From Apostichopus japonicus (lineage: Eukaryota; Echinodermata; Holothuroidea; Aspidochirotida; Stichopodidae), in the NCBI RefSeq assembly GCF_037975245.1, contig NC_092569.1:2831501-2895500 (forward strand): a stretch of 64,000 nt of DNA. The letters are read 5' to 3'. Positions 47,428 to 57,579 of this stretch are shown here, piece after piece (position 1 is the first letter of the stretch; each line of letters begins with the position of its first letter). The notes under the pieces are model-generated. The model saw only the letters and a program-made list of their open reading frames with translations, ran no database searches and was not told the origin of the DNA. A program made the position numbers and the translations under genes.

Positions 47428-47496
47428 ATGGATTGCTAAAACAGGACCCACCAGGGAATGGGAAAGTGCTGTAGTAGAGAGGGGACAGGTCAGTCT
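47428..47496 (+). repeat. Module copy 14 (exon-like core 47455-47488)
   Basis: Acceptor-like CCCACCAG precedes a 34-base core starting GGAATGGGAAAGTGCTGTAG and ending GAGAGGGGACAG, then GTCAGTCTGG. The core closely resembles copy 1, while the donor-like word is weaker (GTCAG). Confidence 0.55.
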
Positions 47497-47499
47497 GGA

Positions 47500-49125
47500 G
47501 GAGTGAGGTAATGACCAATTTCTTACGAAAACGTTGACCACGTCCGACAGAGATCCCTTTGCAAGGATACAAAGTAATGAGAGACGTCTTACTTCGGAAT
47601 TAAATAGCTTGGATAGCCATGTCTAGGGATGGGGGGAGGGGGTGAGCTTGCTTATCTCGTAAAGTAGTTCTGTGGCATCAATGAAGTTTTTATATAACTT
47701 TCCAGTCATGTTATTTGGCTAGATAAGAGATATACGTAGAGTTGCAGCTTCCTTAACGAGCTTCCTTAACGAGCATTCTATGTGTACTTAAAAATACTGT
47801 GCATGTTCGAACTGTGCAATACTGAAAATTAACAGGAAAAAACTTTCAGTTTTAATATTATCCTAGTTTAATGAACAAGCCATTATGAAAATGTACTTTT
47901 CACCATTTGCACTTTTCCTATTCCTATTCACTGACACCACTTGGATGAACATAACTTGTACATGTACATATTGTCAAGCTACATTGTCACCTGGGCAACG
48001 TGGCTGGTAAAATAACTTTGTTTGGTCACTGGCTAAGAGAACCTCAAAGACCGGCAACATCCTGCTAGTCAAAAGGGAAATTAGTGTTTCTTGAGTTTAA
48101 AACCAAATTATACCCAAAGTTGAGCAGTAGTCAATCGGATTGGAAATGGCTTATTGCTGGAGGCCCTCGCTTATACCTGAATGACCATCCTCAGCAAGTT
48201 AAAATAGGTCAACGTTCAAAACAATGTTACGATATTTCATTTGATACATTTGTGATACTTTGCATTTCGCTGTGATATGCTTCACTTGAAAACACATTTG
48301 AAATTATCTGATTAATTGTGAGTACTGAAATAATGAAATGAAATAATTTGCCAACTTATCACTAAAATTCCATAAACCAACGTACTGTAATACAGTCGGG
48401 CATGCATGAATTGTGATATCCACATTACAGATGGGCCTACGACTAACATGGTACTAAATTATGAAGCTCACAATTCCCAGAGTACATACTGTAGCTCTGA
48501 GCTCACTAAATTGAACGGGAAACAAATATCAAAATCTCATAATTCAGCTATTATGTTAACTAGATAAGACATCACTGTTTTGTTAGATTTATTGCACAGA
48601 AGGCTTATTAATGTTGGGCTTAGGATATTTGGTTCTTTTACAGAGAACTGTTCTGATGAGAAGTTGAAACAAGCTAAATAACTGGTGTTGCGTCAGTTGT
48701 AAAATTTAGTAACTTTAGAAGAGATCCATGGATGTATTAGGTTACAGAGTGTGAAAACAGGACTACAGGAGTAAGTCTGCTTAAGGCCAAACTTTATATT
48801 ATGCATAAGTGCAATCAAAGATATCATGAAAATGATGACTTTTCTTCTTGCAAACTTGCCAGTTGTCATTAGCACGGTAAGAGCAGTTACAGTATTAAGC
48901 ACATAAAAGCTGATATTTAGAGCTAACACCAGTGGTAACTACTTAAGGTTATAGCTAGCTTGGAGACGTTGATAGAATCCTTTCATACACTTGAAACAAA
49001 GACATAACGTAATTGCCTTACTTAATGAAGTTTTGTTGTGATGTGTTGTCCTTCTCCCTCAAAGAATATATCACAAATCATGTCACACAACCAGGCCATG
49101 AAATTTGCCAGAAAAAAATGCCAGG
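47500..49125. other. Unique non-coding sequence
   Basis: A 14-base tandem duplication (AGCTTCCTTAACG) lies at about 47746-47772. No exon is supported. Confidence 0.5.
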
Positions 49126-49129
49126 GGGA

Positions 49130-49350
49130 TTTTGCCGCTTGTCAGCAGGAAGAAAGACATCTGCATTTTTCTGCCAGTTATCATTAAGAACATAAACAGA
49201 AACCAAATCAAAGAATACCATCATTTCACTACTAACATATAAGCCTATATTACTGCTTATTATCTGCAAACATTATTGATCTGCCCCTATATGCCTGTAT
49301 AGTAACTGATGTGTACTTTGATTTAGGAAACTACCTGGGAGAACTTTAGC
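49130..49350 (+). repeat. Dispersed repeat, copy B
   Basis: Diverged partner of 34130-34425; the shared words are listed there. It is about 75 bases shorter than copy A because of gaps between the matched blocks. Confidence 0.6.
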
Positions 49351-50394
49351 CAGTGGATTTTCTAGGCTCTTCCATATTTTTTTAGTATGCAACTCAAAAT
49401 TATGAAATTCTATGTTTACTGGTCAACAAACTTATAATGCAAAGTTCAAGTATGCCCAATTGCTCCGAGATGATCTCTCAATGTGTTTTTTTACATTTAT
49501 TCTCACAATAATAACATCAAATGATTAAACAGGTTTACTAAGCTAGAAGAAATGCATGGACTGCTCAGTGACGTTTAATATATAACGGTAGGTTATAGGC
49601 CAACACACAATCAATGTACAGAACAGAGAAAACTAATTCGCACAACAGTTCTTTCCAGATATTCCAAGTTGTAAGTGTCATTGGATGTTATCTGTGTATG
49701 TAAGGCTGTCTGTCAAATTACCAAGCGCCTCCCAAATTTCAAACTGGAAAGATTTTTATCAATGTTTACATAGATTCCTTCATGTAACGCACCACAATGT
49801 TTCCAATGATGAGAGCAACGACTTCCTTTGACTTCATCAAAGCACAATATTAATGAACTTGTAGCTATTAAATTGCCGATACTTAGTACAAACAACTTAA
49901 ACGAATTAATCGGAATGAACAAATCTACCACTTCAAACACTTAAGTGTCTCTGGCGTGTAACATTTTACCATGCTGCAACTGAAACTAAGTTATGCACAT
50001 CCGTCTCCAAGGGGCCATCAAGTACTCAGGGGTTAATTGAAGGTAGCTATTGTTTACATGTTTTCATAGGCATAAACTGTATGCTGTCCATGCTCAAATT
50101 AGTTTAGACCTTCATTCGAGGGATCCCTATTTCCTCACTATAGAGCCTAAGCTAACCTACCCGTAGTATGAGAAGGCATGATTTCCATGGTGAAGTTATT
50201 TCCATCATGCTGTAGGCTGGACTTGTCAGAGGCCTAAGCAGTAGCACTTGCACCAGAGAACTGCGACTTAGCACATGAGATGATGGGTGGATCACGTATA
50301 TAGTCCTAGGCCTAACGTGCCTGTCAAACTCGCATACCTCTGTTCCCAAAAGCAGCCTCTTATCACACAGTGCATAAAAATCGGACGCACTTAC

Positions 50395-50554
50395 CTTGAC
50401 TACTTTTTTTTCCAAACACAGCCAAAAAGGAAGCCATCAGAGATTCACATTGCATGAAAAGTTGATTATTCGCTCCCGCGGCACCCTTGTCTTCATCATC
50501 TGAATTCGCGAGAAAGTTGCTTTTTATATTGACATCAAATTGAGGGCGCAGTTT
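50395..50554 (-). CDS. Candidate 5' coding exon with strong donor, function unknown
   Basis: On the minus strand a frame stays open for 53 codons and runs directly into CAAG/GTAAGTGCG, a near-consensus splice donor. The first in-frame ATG (50455-50453) gives 20 residues, MQCESLMASFLAVFGKKSSQ, before the donor. Upstream of the ATG the same frame reads through an acidic stretch (NSDDEDKGAAGANN) that looks protein-like, but it meets TAA with no clear acceptor. The flanking DNA at 50440-50640 is CpG-richer than average, as at a transcription start. The most likely reading is a first exon whose remaining exons lie leftward or outside the window. I recognise no family. A chance frame beside a chance donor cannot be excluded. 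Confidence 0.35.
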
Positions 50555-50559
50555 TTATT

Positions 50560-52250
50560 GGGCCAGAACGTCGAACCAGACAAAAGTGTGAGACTAGTGA
50601 CCAATTTAGCACATTTTCAGCTATGATTAAAACTCGGCTCAAGGCGCCAGGATAGCAGGTTACATCGGTCAAAGATTTGAGGCTCTTTTGGTCATTTGAG
50701 GTACAGGTCTATCCGGGAGGATGGTGGGTGGTAATGGGAGGATTGTGGGTCTAGCTGTGGGGTGAGAATATTGGTGTGTTTCAGGGTGAGGGAGGAGTTA
50801 ATGTTGGTTTTTACCATTCCAGGGAACATAATAAAGGTCGAACCAAGAACCGTTAGTATCTTATACTTTTTTAAGCTAGTAAGGTAGCAATATATTGCCA
50901 TACTTAATTAGCTGGGATAAATCCTATCACTAGATTCGACGTGAAGATAGAAAAAAGGGAGTGTATAGGGAATCAGTTTTGACCAAAATTTTCTAACATG
51001 CTAAAAGTTCTTTTCTAGTGGTTCTAAATCTCCAAATTGTGTTCCAGACATCGAGGAGTGGCAAATGAGAAAAATAAATGTCTCGTTGAGAAAAATAGTT
51101 GTACGTGCACTACTGGTGACCTGTTAAAAGAAGAACATGAGGAGAAGATGGGGCGCAAGTACCCCTCCCCATCCCCCTACCCCGGCCCTCATCTGTACTT
51201 GTAAACTTGTAGAATACTGTACGTCAGAGGGTGTATAGGTTGTAGGGTAATAATTCACCCGTCTGTATAAAAATTAAACTATATATACGTCAACGCAATA
51301 GACAGAAACTATAACATCTGCATCAGTGACAGCAGAAAGTACACGAGAAACTTGATCTACTATAGATAGTCCACAAGCAAGTAATGTCTGGTGCAATATG
51401 ATGTCATGTGACATTAGCCAGTGAAGTCACGTGTCAAAATACAATGCAATCGAAATCAAGCTACATGTGGCGGGCGTTTCACAGCAGCGCATCCAACCCG
51501 TGCCGCTGTTCGAAATTTAGTTTATAGCATGATTGTATATATAAAAGTTGTTTCGACCATTGAAACTGTGTCGGACTGTCGGGTGGGCGATATGAATGGC
51601 AATGCTACAGACCTTTCAGAATATCTGAGAGTCGTTCAGGAATGGAAGGCGTAGGTGGGTGCATATGGAGGGGGGATACTTAAAATATGCTTCGATTAAA
51701 GGAATTGCTGCCTACAACCCCCCCCCCCCCAACATCTCTCCCCTACCACGAACCACCCTAGGTTCATGTATATGCATATATATTGCCTTAATTTCCAATT
51801 AGAGTCTCAGAGCCTTGGGGGCCGTGATTTTTTATTCGAGTACTTTCGTGAGGTCAGACTTCCGAGGTTAGGTCAAACTAAACTGGACGTGGCTTTGTCT
51901 TGATTGTAAAGGTGTAATAACGAAGAAAAAGCTTCCATAAGTGTTCATGTTGACATGCTGGGAGTATGGTAGGTCCATGATTCACGGTCATGCGCAGTTA
52001 AGTACTGATAGTTTACGTTTTAACTGTGTGTAAAAGGAAGTCCGTCCGTACGATAAACATGCAATAATGGATAACAAACACATGTTAACATGTTTGAGGG
52101 CCTCATCTAAGATTATCGTTTTGTATCGCTATATGAGTTTTACCCTTGGAAGTTGAAATAAAACAATGTGAAAAATCTCTAATCTCAAATATGCTAGAAA
52201 TGGCCAAAATGGTCTGATAAGATCCCTCCATCTCAACTTTGATAACATGT
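50560..52250. other. Non-coding sequence with one weak plus-strand frame
   Basis: The frame ending at 51654 contains ATG at 51592 followed by NGNATDLSEYLRVVQEWKA, then TAG directly before GTGGGT. The residues read like protein, but the stop precedes the possible donor, so it is not called. A C run lies at 51719-51730. The rest is unremarkable. Confidence 0.35.
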
Positions 52251-52267
52251 TTAGTGCAGTAATCGAC

Positions 52268-52510
52268 CTAGTCATGGCCAAGTCGCTTGTTATACCTTTT
52301 CTCGCCAGTGTGCAAACTGTATACATACCCCAGAGTCCGTTTCTGCCTACCACGAATGTGCTTGCCTAGGCTGTACATGCCCGAAGATCTGTCCGAAACA
52401 ACCGACCCAGCCTCAATATTTACAATTTTCTGGATGACATTAACATCAGAGGCAATTCGGCCTACACTCTTTGGGCAATATAGACCCCTTTTTTTTAGAT
52501 TGATCCCTAA
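52268..52510 (-). pseudogene. Possible decayed C2H2 zinc-finger fragment
   Basis: An 80-codon minus-strand open frame ends at TAG (52270-52268). Its last 37 residues include SLGKHIRGRQ, then TLGYVYSLHTGEKRY, and end NKRLGHD. HTGEKRY is the linker typical between C2H2 zinc fingers, and the preceding GK-x-I, TL and V positions sit close to where GK-x-F, L and H are expected, with two extra residues. The zinc-binding Cys and His residues are missing, so it cannot fold as a finger. It may be a remnant of a zinc-finger gene or a chance match to a common five-residue word. Confidence 0.22.
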
Positions 52511-53330
52511 TTATACTAGTTCTGAAATAGCGAACCATGATTTTGATTTTTTCATCATGGTTATATACATTCAATAATAACTGGGGAAGTGTGGCCCGAA
52601 CGGTGAAGCTGAGAATACTTTTCATGCAGTCTCAAAAAAATAAAATGTACGATGGCCATTAACTATACGCGTGAGTCACAGTATTTTTGGACATTAAAAC
52701 AAAGTCTTAGGGCCGAAGAACAATGACTTAAATAAACATTTACGTGCTTGACTTTTCATTGATCGAATCACACAATCCTTTTATAAACTGATGAAAAATT
52801 CATTTCATAAATTATTTCAGTAAATTCCATGAAAACGAAATCTTATCTCCCATTTTTCACAGCACCGTTATAACAGAAACTAACGATTTCTTTTGAGTCG
52901 ATACGGGCCTCAACATTGTTGAATCTTTTACTCTTAGCAACTTAGATGCTGTATATAGCATAAAACATGTAGCATTTCATTTAACCCTATTTATAGTCAG
53001 CTAAACATTGATTGTGCTTTGTATTGTCTGTATGGGGGTTACTACAGTTCATACCGTTTGTAAGTGATAGACATTGGGCAGCTGATGTGTGTGTGTGTGT
53101 GGGTGAGTATTGCTCTCGGGTGTCCGTCCAATACAGTATCCCAGACTAGGTGTGATCATGATTGTGAAAGATTGTAATAATTATCAGAGAAGGACGCTAT
53201 ACGTCTCCGGAGAAGCCATAGTTTATGATTTTATTTTAGCCAAAAGGCGAGAAAACAGCTTATGGTCATCATGTTAGTGACAGCTAATTTTTGATGATAT
53301 TAAAACAGGCGTGAAATATACATGCAATTT
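52511..53330. other. Unique non-coding sequence
   Basis: A short GT repeat lies at about 53087-53100. No exon is supported. Confidence 0.5.
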
Positions 53331-53336
53331 CATAAA

Positions 53337-53454
53337 CTTCACAAAGCCTATACGAATCATTGAATCTCTTTAACTGCCCTGCGGATAGGTAGACTGGAAA
53401 AGAAAGATTGGTCAAATAAAAATAAAAAAATGAAATTGGTCATGCACCAAAAAA
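53337..53454 (+). repeat. Left arm of a 3.2-kb inverted repeat
   Basis: The arm starts CTTCACAAAGCCTATACGAA and includes TTGAATCTCTTTAACTGCCC, GCGGATAGGTAGACT and AATTGGTCATGCAC. The reverse complement of 56479-56591 carries the same blocks in the same order, with few substitutions in the first 75 bases and A-rich length variation after that. Confidence 0.92.
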
Positions 53455-53459
53455 AATAA

Positions 53460-54423
53460 TAATAAGTAAATAAACCAATGAGATATAGATTAATAAAAGT
53501 ATATTTTCTGTGTCAGTTAAAATCTTTTGTGGTTTGAGAAAAATATGAACTTTAATGGATATTGCAGGAACGTAACTTATACAGTGGATATTATAGATAA
53601 ATTCACATTGATTTCTCCAGTGTCAAATCGGCAGCATTATACCGGGAAGGCTATTAGTCGAGAAGGTGTTACAGTTTGTAGTTCCCAAATGAAGGCTATA
53701 AACAGGGGCATTGATAGCTATTTCGGACTATGGGGACAAGCATGTAATGCCCACCCCCCCCCCTCCCAACCGATCCACCCTAGTCTCTTTCCCTGCCCCT
53801 TTTTTAAGAATTCATTTATCCTTTAAGTATATTATGAAATGAATGCATAATTTTATCCCGATTTTTTTTTAATTCCATCATTAACCCGGTGCCTCCGGGT
53901 TCTCGTCCTCCTGGCCCCCTCCCTCCCCCTCCACACCTCGGGCCTCCTCCGTTGGTTACATATGCCTATCAGTCAATATGCTAACGCAAGTGCCAGGTCT
54001 ACTATCTATCTCACATATAAACTTGACAATAAGTGGAAGAGATTGTTTTCTTTTGTTTTATTTGTTACCATTAGATAAAAGCCTTTCAAATTGATTTATA
54101 CATACATAAAATGAATTTGCAACGAAGGAGAAATTTGTACAAAGCATGCGCTAACATCACTGGGTTAGATATTCGAATTCAAATGAAATAACAGAGCTAC
54201 AAATATACTAACCTCTATTAGAATTAACAATAATAATGAGAGGGCTTGATATACGCTTCTATACAGTAGGTTATAATTGCTTTGGTCGTGAAAAAGGCAG
54301 GGTCATCCAACCCTACAAACTTCACATTGACCTGCATGATACAGGCGCATGGCGGCAATTTTCGTAAGGTTAAACCAAGGATAGAGGAGGCGGGGTGGGG
54401 TGGGGTAGGGTAGTGTAGGTTAG
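53460..54423. other. Unique non-coding sequence between inverted-repeat arms
   Basis: C and T runs near 53752-53764 and 53862-53870. No exon is supported in this part. Confidence 0.45.
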
Positions 54424-54597
54424 AGTAAGAATGGGGAGAATCCATCGTCTCTACAGATACATTAGTGCGGATGTTGATAAGGTGCGCCGCAAGCCTGTCG
54501 AAATCAGTTTGGAGAAGTTCACCGTGACCGAGTGGAGGTGCGTTGAGGTCATGGAGTTGGAGTGAAGGTGTCACATCCACCTTTTCATCGGCATGAG
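54424..54597 (-). CDS. Candidate coding exon, function unknown
   Basis: On the minus strand a frame opens after TTTTAAG (a possible acceptor with AG at 54599-54598) and reads HADEKVDVTPSLQLHDLNAP, then PLGHGELLQTDFDRLAAHLI, then NIRTNVSVETMDSP. Third codon positions are mostly C or T/C ending (GAC, CTC, AAC, ATC), unlike the AT-rich surroundings, and the DFDRLAAHLINIR part would form an amphipathic helix. Possible donors are GTATCT and GTAGAG just after NIRTN. The open frame continues to 54224 but becomes low complexity. I recognise no family; the region lies between the arms of the inverted repeat, so a mobile-element origin is also possible. Confidence 0.3.
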
Positions 54598-54609
54598 CTT
54601 AAAACTTCT

Positions 54610-55440
54610 TTGTAGAATCTCATTAGGAACTGCAAGATCATTCAATTATTAAAACGGTCATATAGCGAAGTAGGGCGTTGGGTTGAACGGAACACAGGTG
54701 AAACGTAACCCTACCCACAACCCCACACCCCCTCCACACGCACACACACGCCTATACCCAACACGCACTTTAGGAGAAAACTGAAACCGAATAAATTATG
54801 ATTTCGGTAAGATTTGAGGTGCTTGAGTGGCTTCCCCTTGAAATGAAAGTCCCGGTTTTTATGCTCTTCGATCTATGAGTCCCCCTCCCCCACTCCACCT
54901 CCCCTGCTTCCGTAGACTACAGGATTAGTGTAATTGAGTTCTCTTAATTTATTTCGTCCGTTTGGGGGGAGGGGGGGGAAAGACGGACATGTCTTTGAGT
55001 CTATGTTGTGATCACGTATAAGTGAGAGAAAACCTTTGTTTTTATACTTCACTTTAAATAACAGACTTAACGTCAATATCGGTGATTTTTACCTTAAAAG
55101 ATTTAACATGAAGGAAACTTTTACCATACTCTTTTACCAATACAAACAAATTAATTGAATGAAAAAATGCAATATTTATGTATAAACATAACCTTATTTC
55201 CTATATGTAATATCAGAAGAGGTTGGGGGAAAGAAAGTCGATAAAACCCACTTTAGATAAATAGATAATATATTTTATAAATCCTTATCTATTTGAGATA
55301 TTTGACCCTAAAATCAGATGAAAATCAAACTAACCTCTTGAAACCCTCTGTAACGATAATCCCTTGAGGTTTCGTTTTTTCTACCTAGATTTCAATTGTA
55401 ATGTAAAATTACAGCCCCTTGATTTTTTTTTTAACCGTCA
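54610..55440. other. Unique non-coding sequence
   Basis: Pyrimidine-rich at 54880-54905 and G-rich at 54964-54977. No exon is supported. Confidence 0.5.
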
Positions 55441-55455
55441 GTCGGTGACACATTC

Positions 55456-55656
55456 TGACGTCACCAGGCGGACTCTACGCAACAACAACACACACACACA
55501 CACACAAAAAGAGAAAGGGGGCAAAAAGATCAAAAGAGGAAAAACCGATTCATATGAATTATTTAATTTCGTTCATTACTGAAAGGACTATATTATGTCA
55601 ATGTGACGTCATGCTTTCCTTCATTGTCTGTCATTGTATTAGTGACCGTGACGTAA
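55456..55656. promoter_or_regulatory. Cluster of three CRE-like sites
   Basis: Perfect palindromic CRE (TGACGTCA) occurs at 55456-55463 and 55604-55611, and the half-variant TGACGTAA at 55649-55656. TGACGTCA is the classical CREB/ATF site. Two perfect copies within 160 bases of AT-rich DNA is more than expected by chance. No transcription start or gene can be tied to them here. Confidence 0.35.
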
Positions 55657-55659
55657 TCG

Positions 55660-56475
55660 ATCCAGGTTTATCCTATGGTCGTGCTTCGTTTGTCATATAT
55701 TAAAGACTAAGTTGTCATGAAGGCAGGATTTACGTAAGTCGTTACACTAACCTAGCGTATAGTATATGATAGTGACTCTACGCATAATGTAGCTGTATAT
55801 ACACGAACGACTCATTATAATGTTATCATACCAATGGTGTGCAGTGTGTTGTTTGTTTAGTAGTTTGAATAAACTATAGACAAAGAGAACAATCATGGAA
55901 CAGGCGTTCGTATTAAACCATAGACGTAAAGGGGAATTTCCGATTGGGAGGGGCCATGACTGGCTGGCTATGGTGAGGGGGTTTCCCAAGGACTAACGGC
56001 AGCTGCATCAGTTTTTCTGAGATATTTCCTGTTCTCTTGTATAGCATTTTTTTTTCAAATACGAAAAACGACATGGCAGATAACAGGAATTAGACTATGA
56101 ATGTTTCCGGATGTATTTTTTCCGAATTATATCAACTTGAAGTTGTTTTCCCTTCAACGTATACTTCCAATTTAATATTAGGTAACCACAACCATACGTT
56201 AATGTTAATAAGTAATTGATAAAGCAAGTTCAAATAAATTGTTGGCTAAAAGTTTCTCTAGTCGGAAAAATGTAGATGCAGACGACTATGACTTTCTCCT
56301 GTGTTTTTGTTTCCGTCACTAGTATTGTATATATAAAGGGAGTATAAAACCACGCTGGTCTCGGTTCCGATTTGAGATCGACTTGGTGTTGACTTGCGAC
56401 CGACTTATATCTTTTTACTGAGGAGGATTGTGTGTGGGGAGGGGGTGGGGGGCATGTGCTTCCCGACCAACCTCT
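55660..56475. other. Unique non-coding sequence
   Basis: No exon or repeat is supported. Confidence 0.5.
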
Positions 56476-56478
56476 CTC

Positions 56479-56591
56479 TTTTTGTGCATGACCAATTTTT
56501 TTTTTTTTTGACCCGGAATCTTTCTTTTCTAGTCTACCTATCCGCAAGGCAGTTAAAGAGATTCAATCATTCGCATATAGGCTTTGTGAAG
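56479..56591 (-). repeat. Right arm of a 3.2-kb inverted repeat
   Basis: Reverse-complement partner of 53337-53454. The outer boundary is sharp on both sides (CTTCACAAAGC), but the sequences just outside do not match each other, so I see no target-site duplication. Confidence 0.92.
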
Positions 56592-56594
56592 ATT

Positions 56595-57540
56595 AAATCT
56601 GATCTAAGTATCGAAGATGATCTACTGAAATGAAATCTCTCAAAAAAAGCATTTACTCAGTCATGACTGTATAACCCAGACGCAAGCATTCAATCAAAAG
56701 GGCTTTTACGTAATAACTCAATAATTGGATGCACAGCAAAGGTACTCCCTCACCCAGAACAGCTTTTTTTTGTGGAACATTGCTCACGGGCAACGACGTT
56801 TCCAAATAGAGGACGCACTTCACTTTATTAGTTGGCAAAACGTCTCAGAGATGCGTTAGGCCTTTGCGCTTGTACTCTTTCACACCGGAATATTCTGCCC
56901 CTATCAGGAAAAGTACCAAGTGGCAAAATAGGGGGGGGGGGACAGCTTTTTCATATGCTACCAAACCGTGTCAGTTATCCAATAATTCTTCTACAATTCC
57001 ACATTTTTCTTAACGAAAAGTTGTGTCAAAGAGGTAATTGTATGAAAGATATATGATATCTAAGATAATGATGAGGATTTAAAAAAAAGATATGAAGTCG
57101 CTTTGTGTGTTTGTATATCACCGTCTACTCCATGACCGTGCATAACAAAAACCTGTATTGTTAATAAAGACATTAATTATTACAGTAATTTAATTTCTAC
57201 CTTAATTATTGCATTAAGTGACCTAAGAGATGCTTAATTCTTCACTGGTGATGGTTCTTAAATTTTCTAGACAGAAATTCGAGAAATATTCCCCAAGGTC
57301 AACACGATCAACCTTTTTATTATAGCACACATCTGGCTCAAGAGTAGTATACAGTGAACGAGAGATTTCTTGGGTGAGATTGAAAAAAAACTCATTTTAT
57401 TATATGTAATTTGCACAAAAGGTCTCGGTCCCTTGTTCTCGGACAGCTTGATATAATATCGAAACTTCAGTCAAGGGATGAAGCTCTTGGTCAGGAACCA
57501 GACTTGGTCTCGGACTTCTGATCCAGATGAGAGGTATCCA
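56595..57540. other. Unique non-coding sequence
   Basis: G run at about 56932-56941. The short minus-strand frame 57400-57771 is interrupted by a glycine stretch from the adjoining microsatellite. No gene is called. Confidence 0.5.
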
Positions 57541-57569
57541 CCCCCCCCCCCCACACACACACACACACC
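57541..57569 (+). repeat. C12 then AC microsatellite
   Basis: A run of 12 C is followed by eight AC units. Read directly. Confidence 0.9.
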
Positions 57570-57579
57570 TCCTCCCCTC

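Noticed and set aside
6313-47488. Module copies as protein-coding micro-exons (consensus near W-E-S-A-V-V-x-R-R-Q)
   Set aside because: Lengths range from 31 to 41 and are not all compatible with one phase; copies 3, 5 and 6 have stops in the frame that is open in copies 2 and 10. DNA similarity alone explains the similar peptides.
6313-47488. Module copies as spliced-leader RNA genes
   Set aside because: The leader-like part ends in GTAAG, but upstream similarity includes an acceptor-like AG, there is no shared Sm-type site downstream, and the copies are not tandem.
51421-51654. 77-codon plus-strand frame with NGNATDLSEYLRVVQEWKA
   Set aside because: The stop codon precedes the only donor-like word, the upstream part is unconvincing and no family is recognised.
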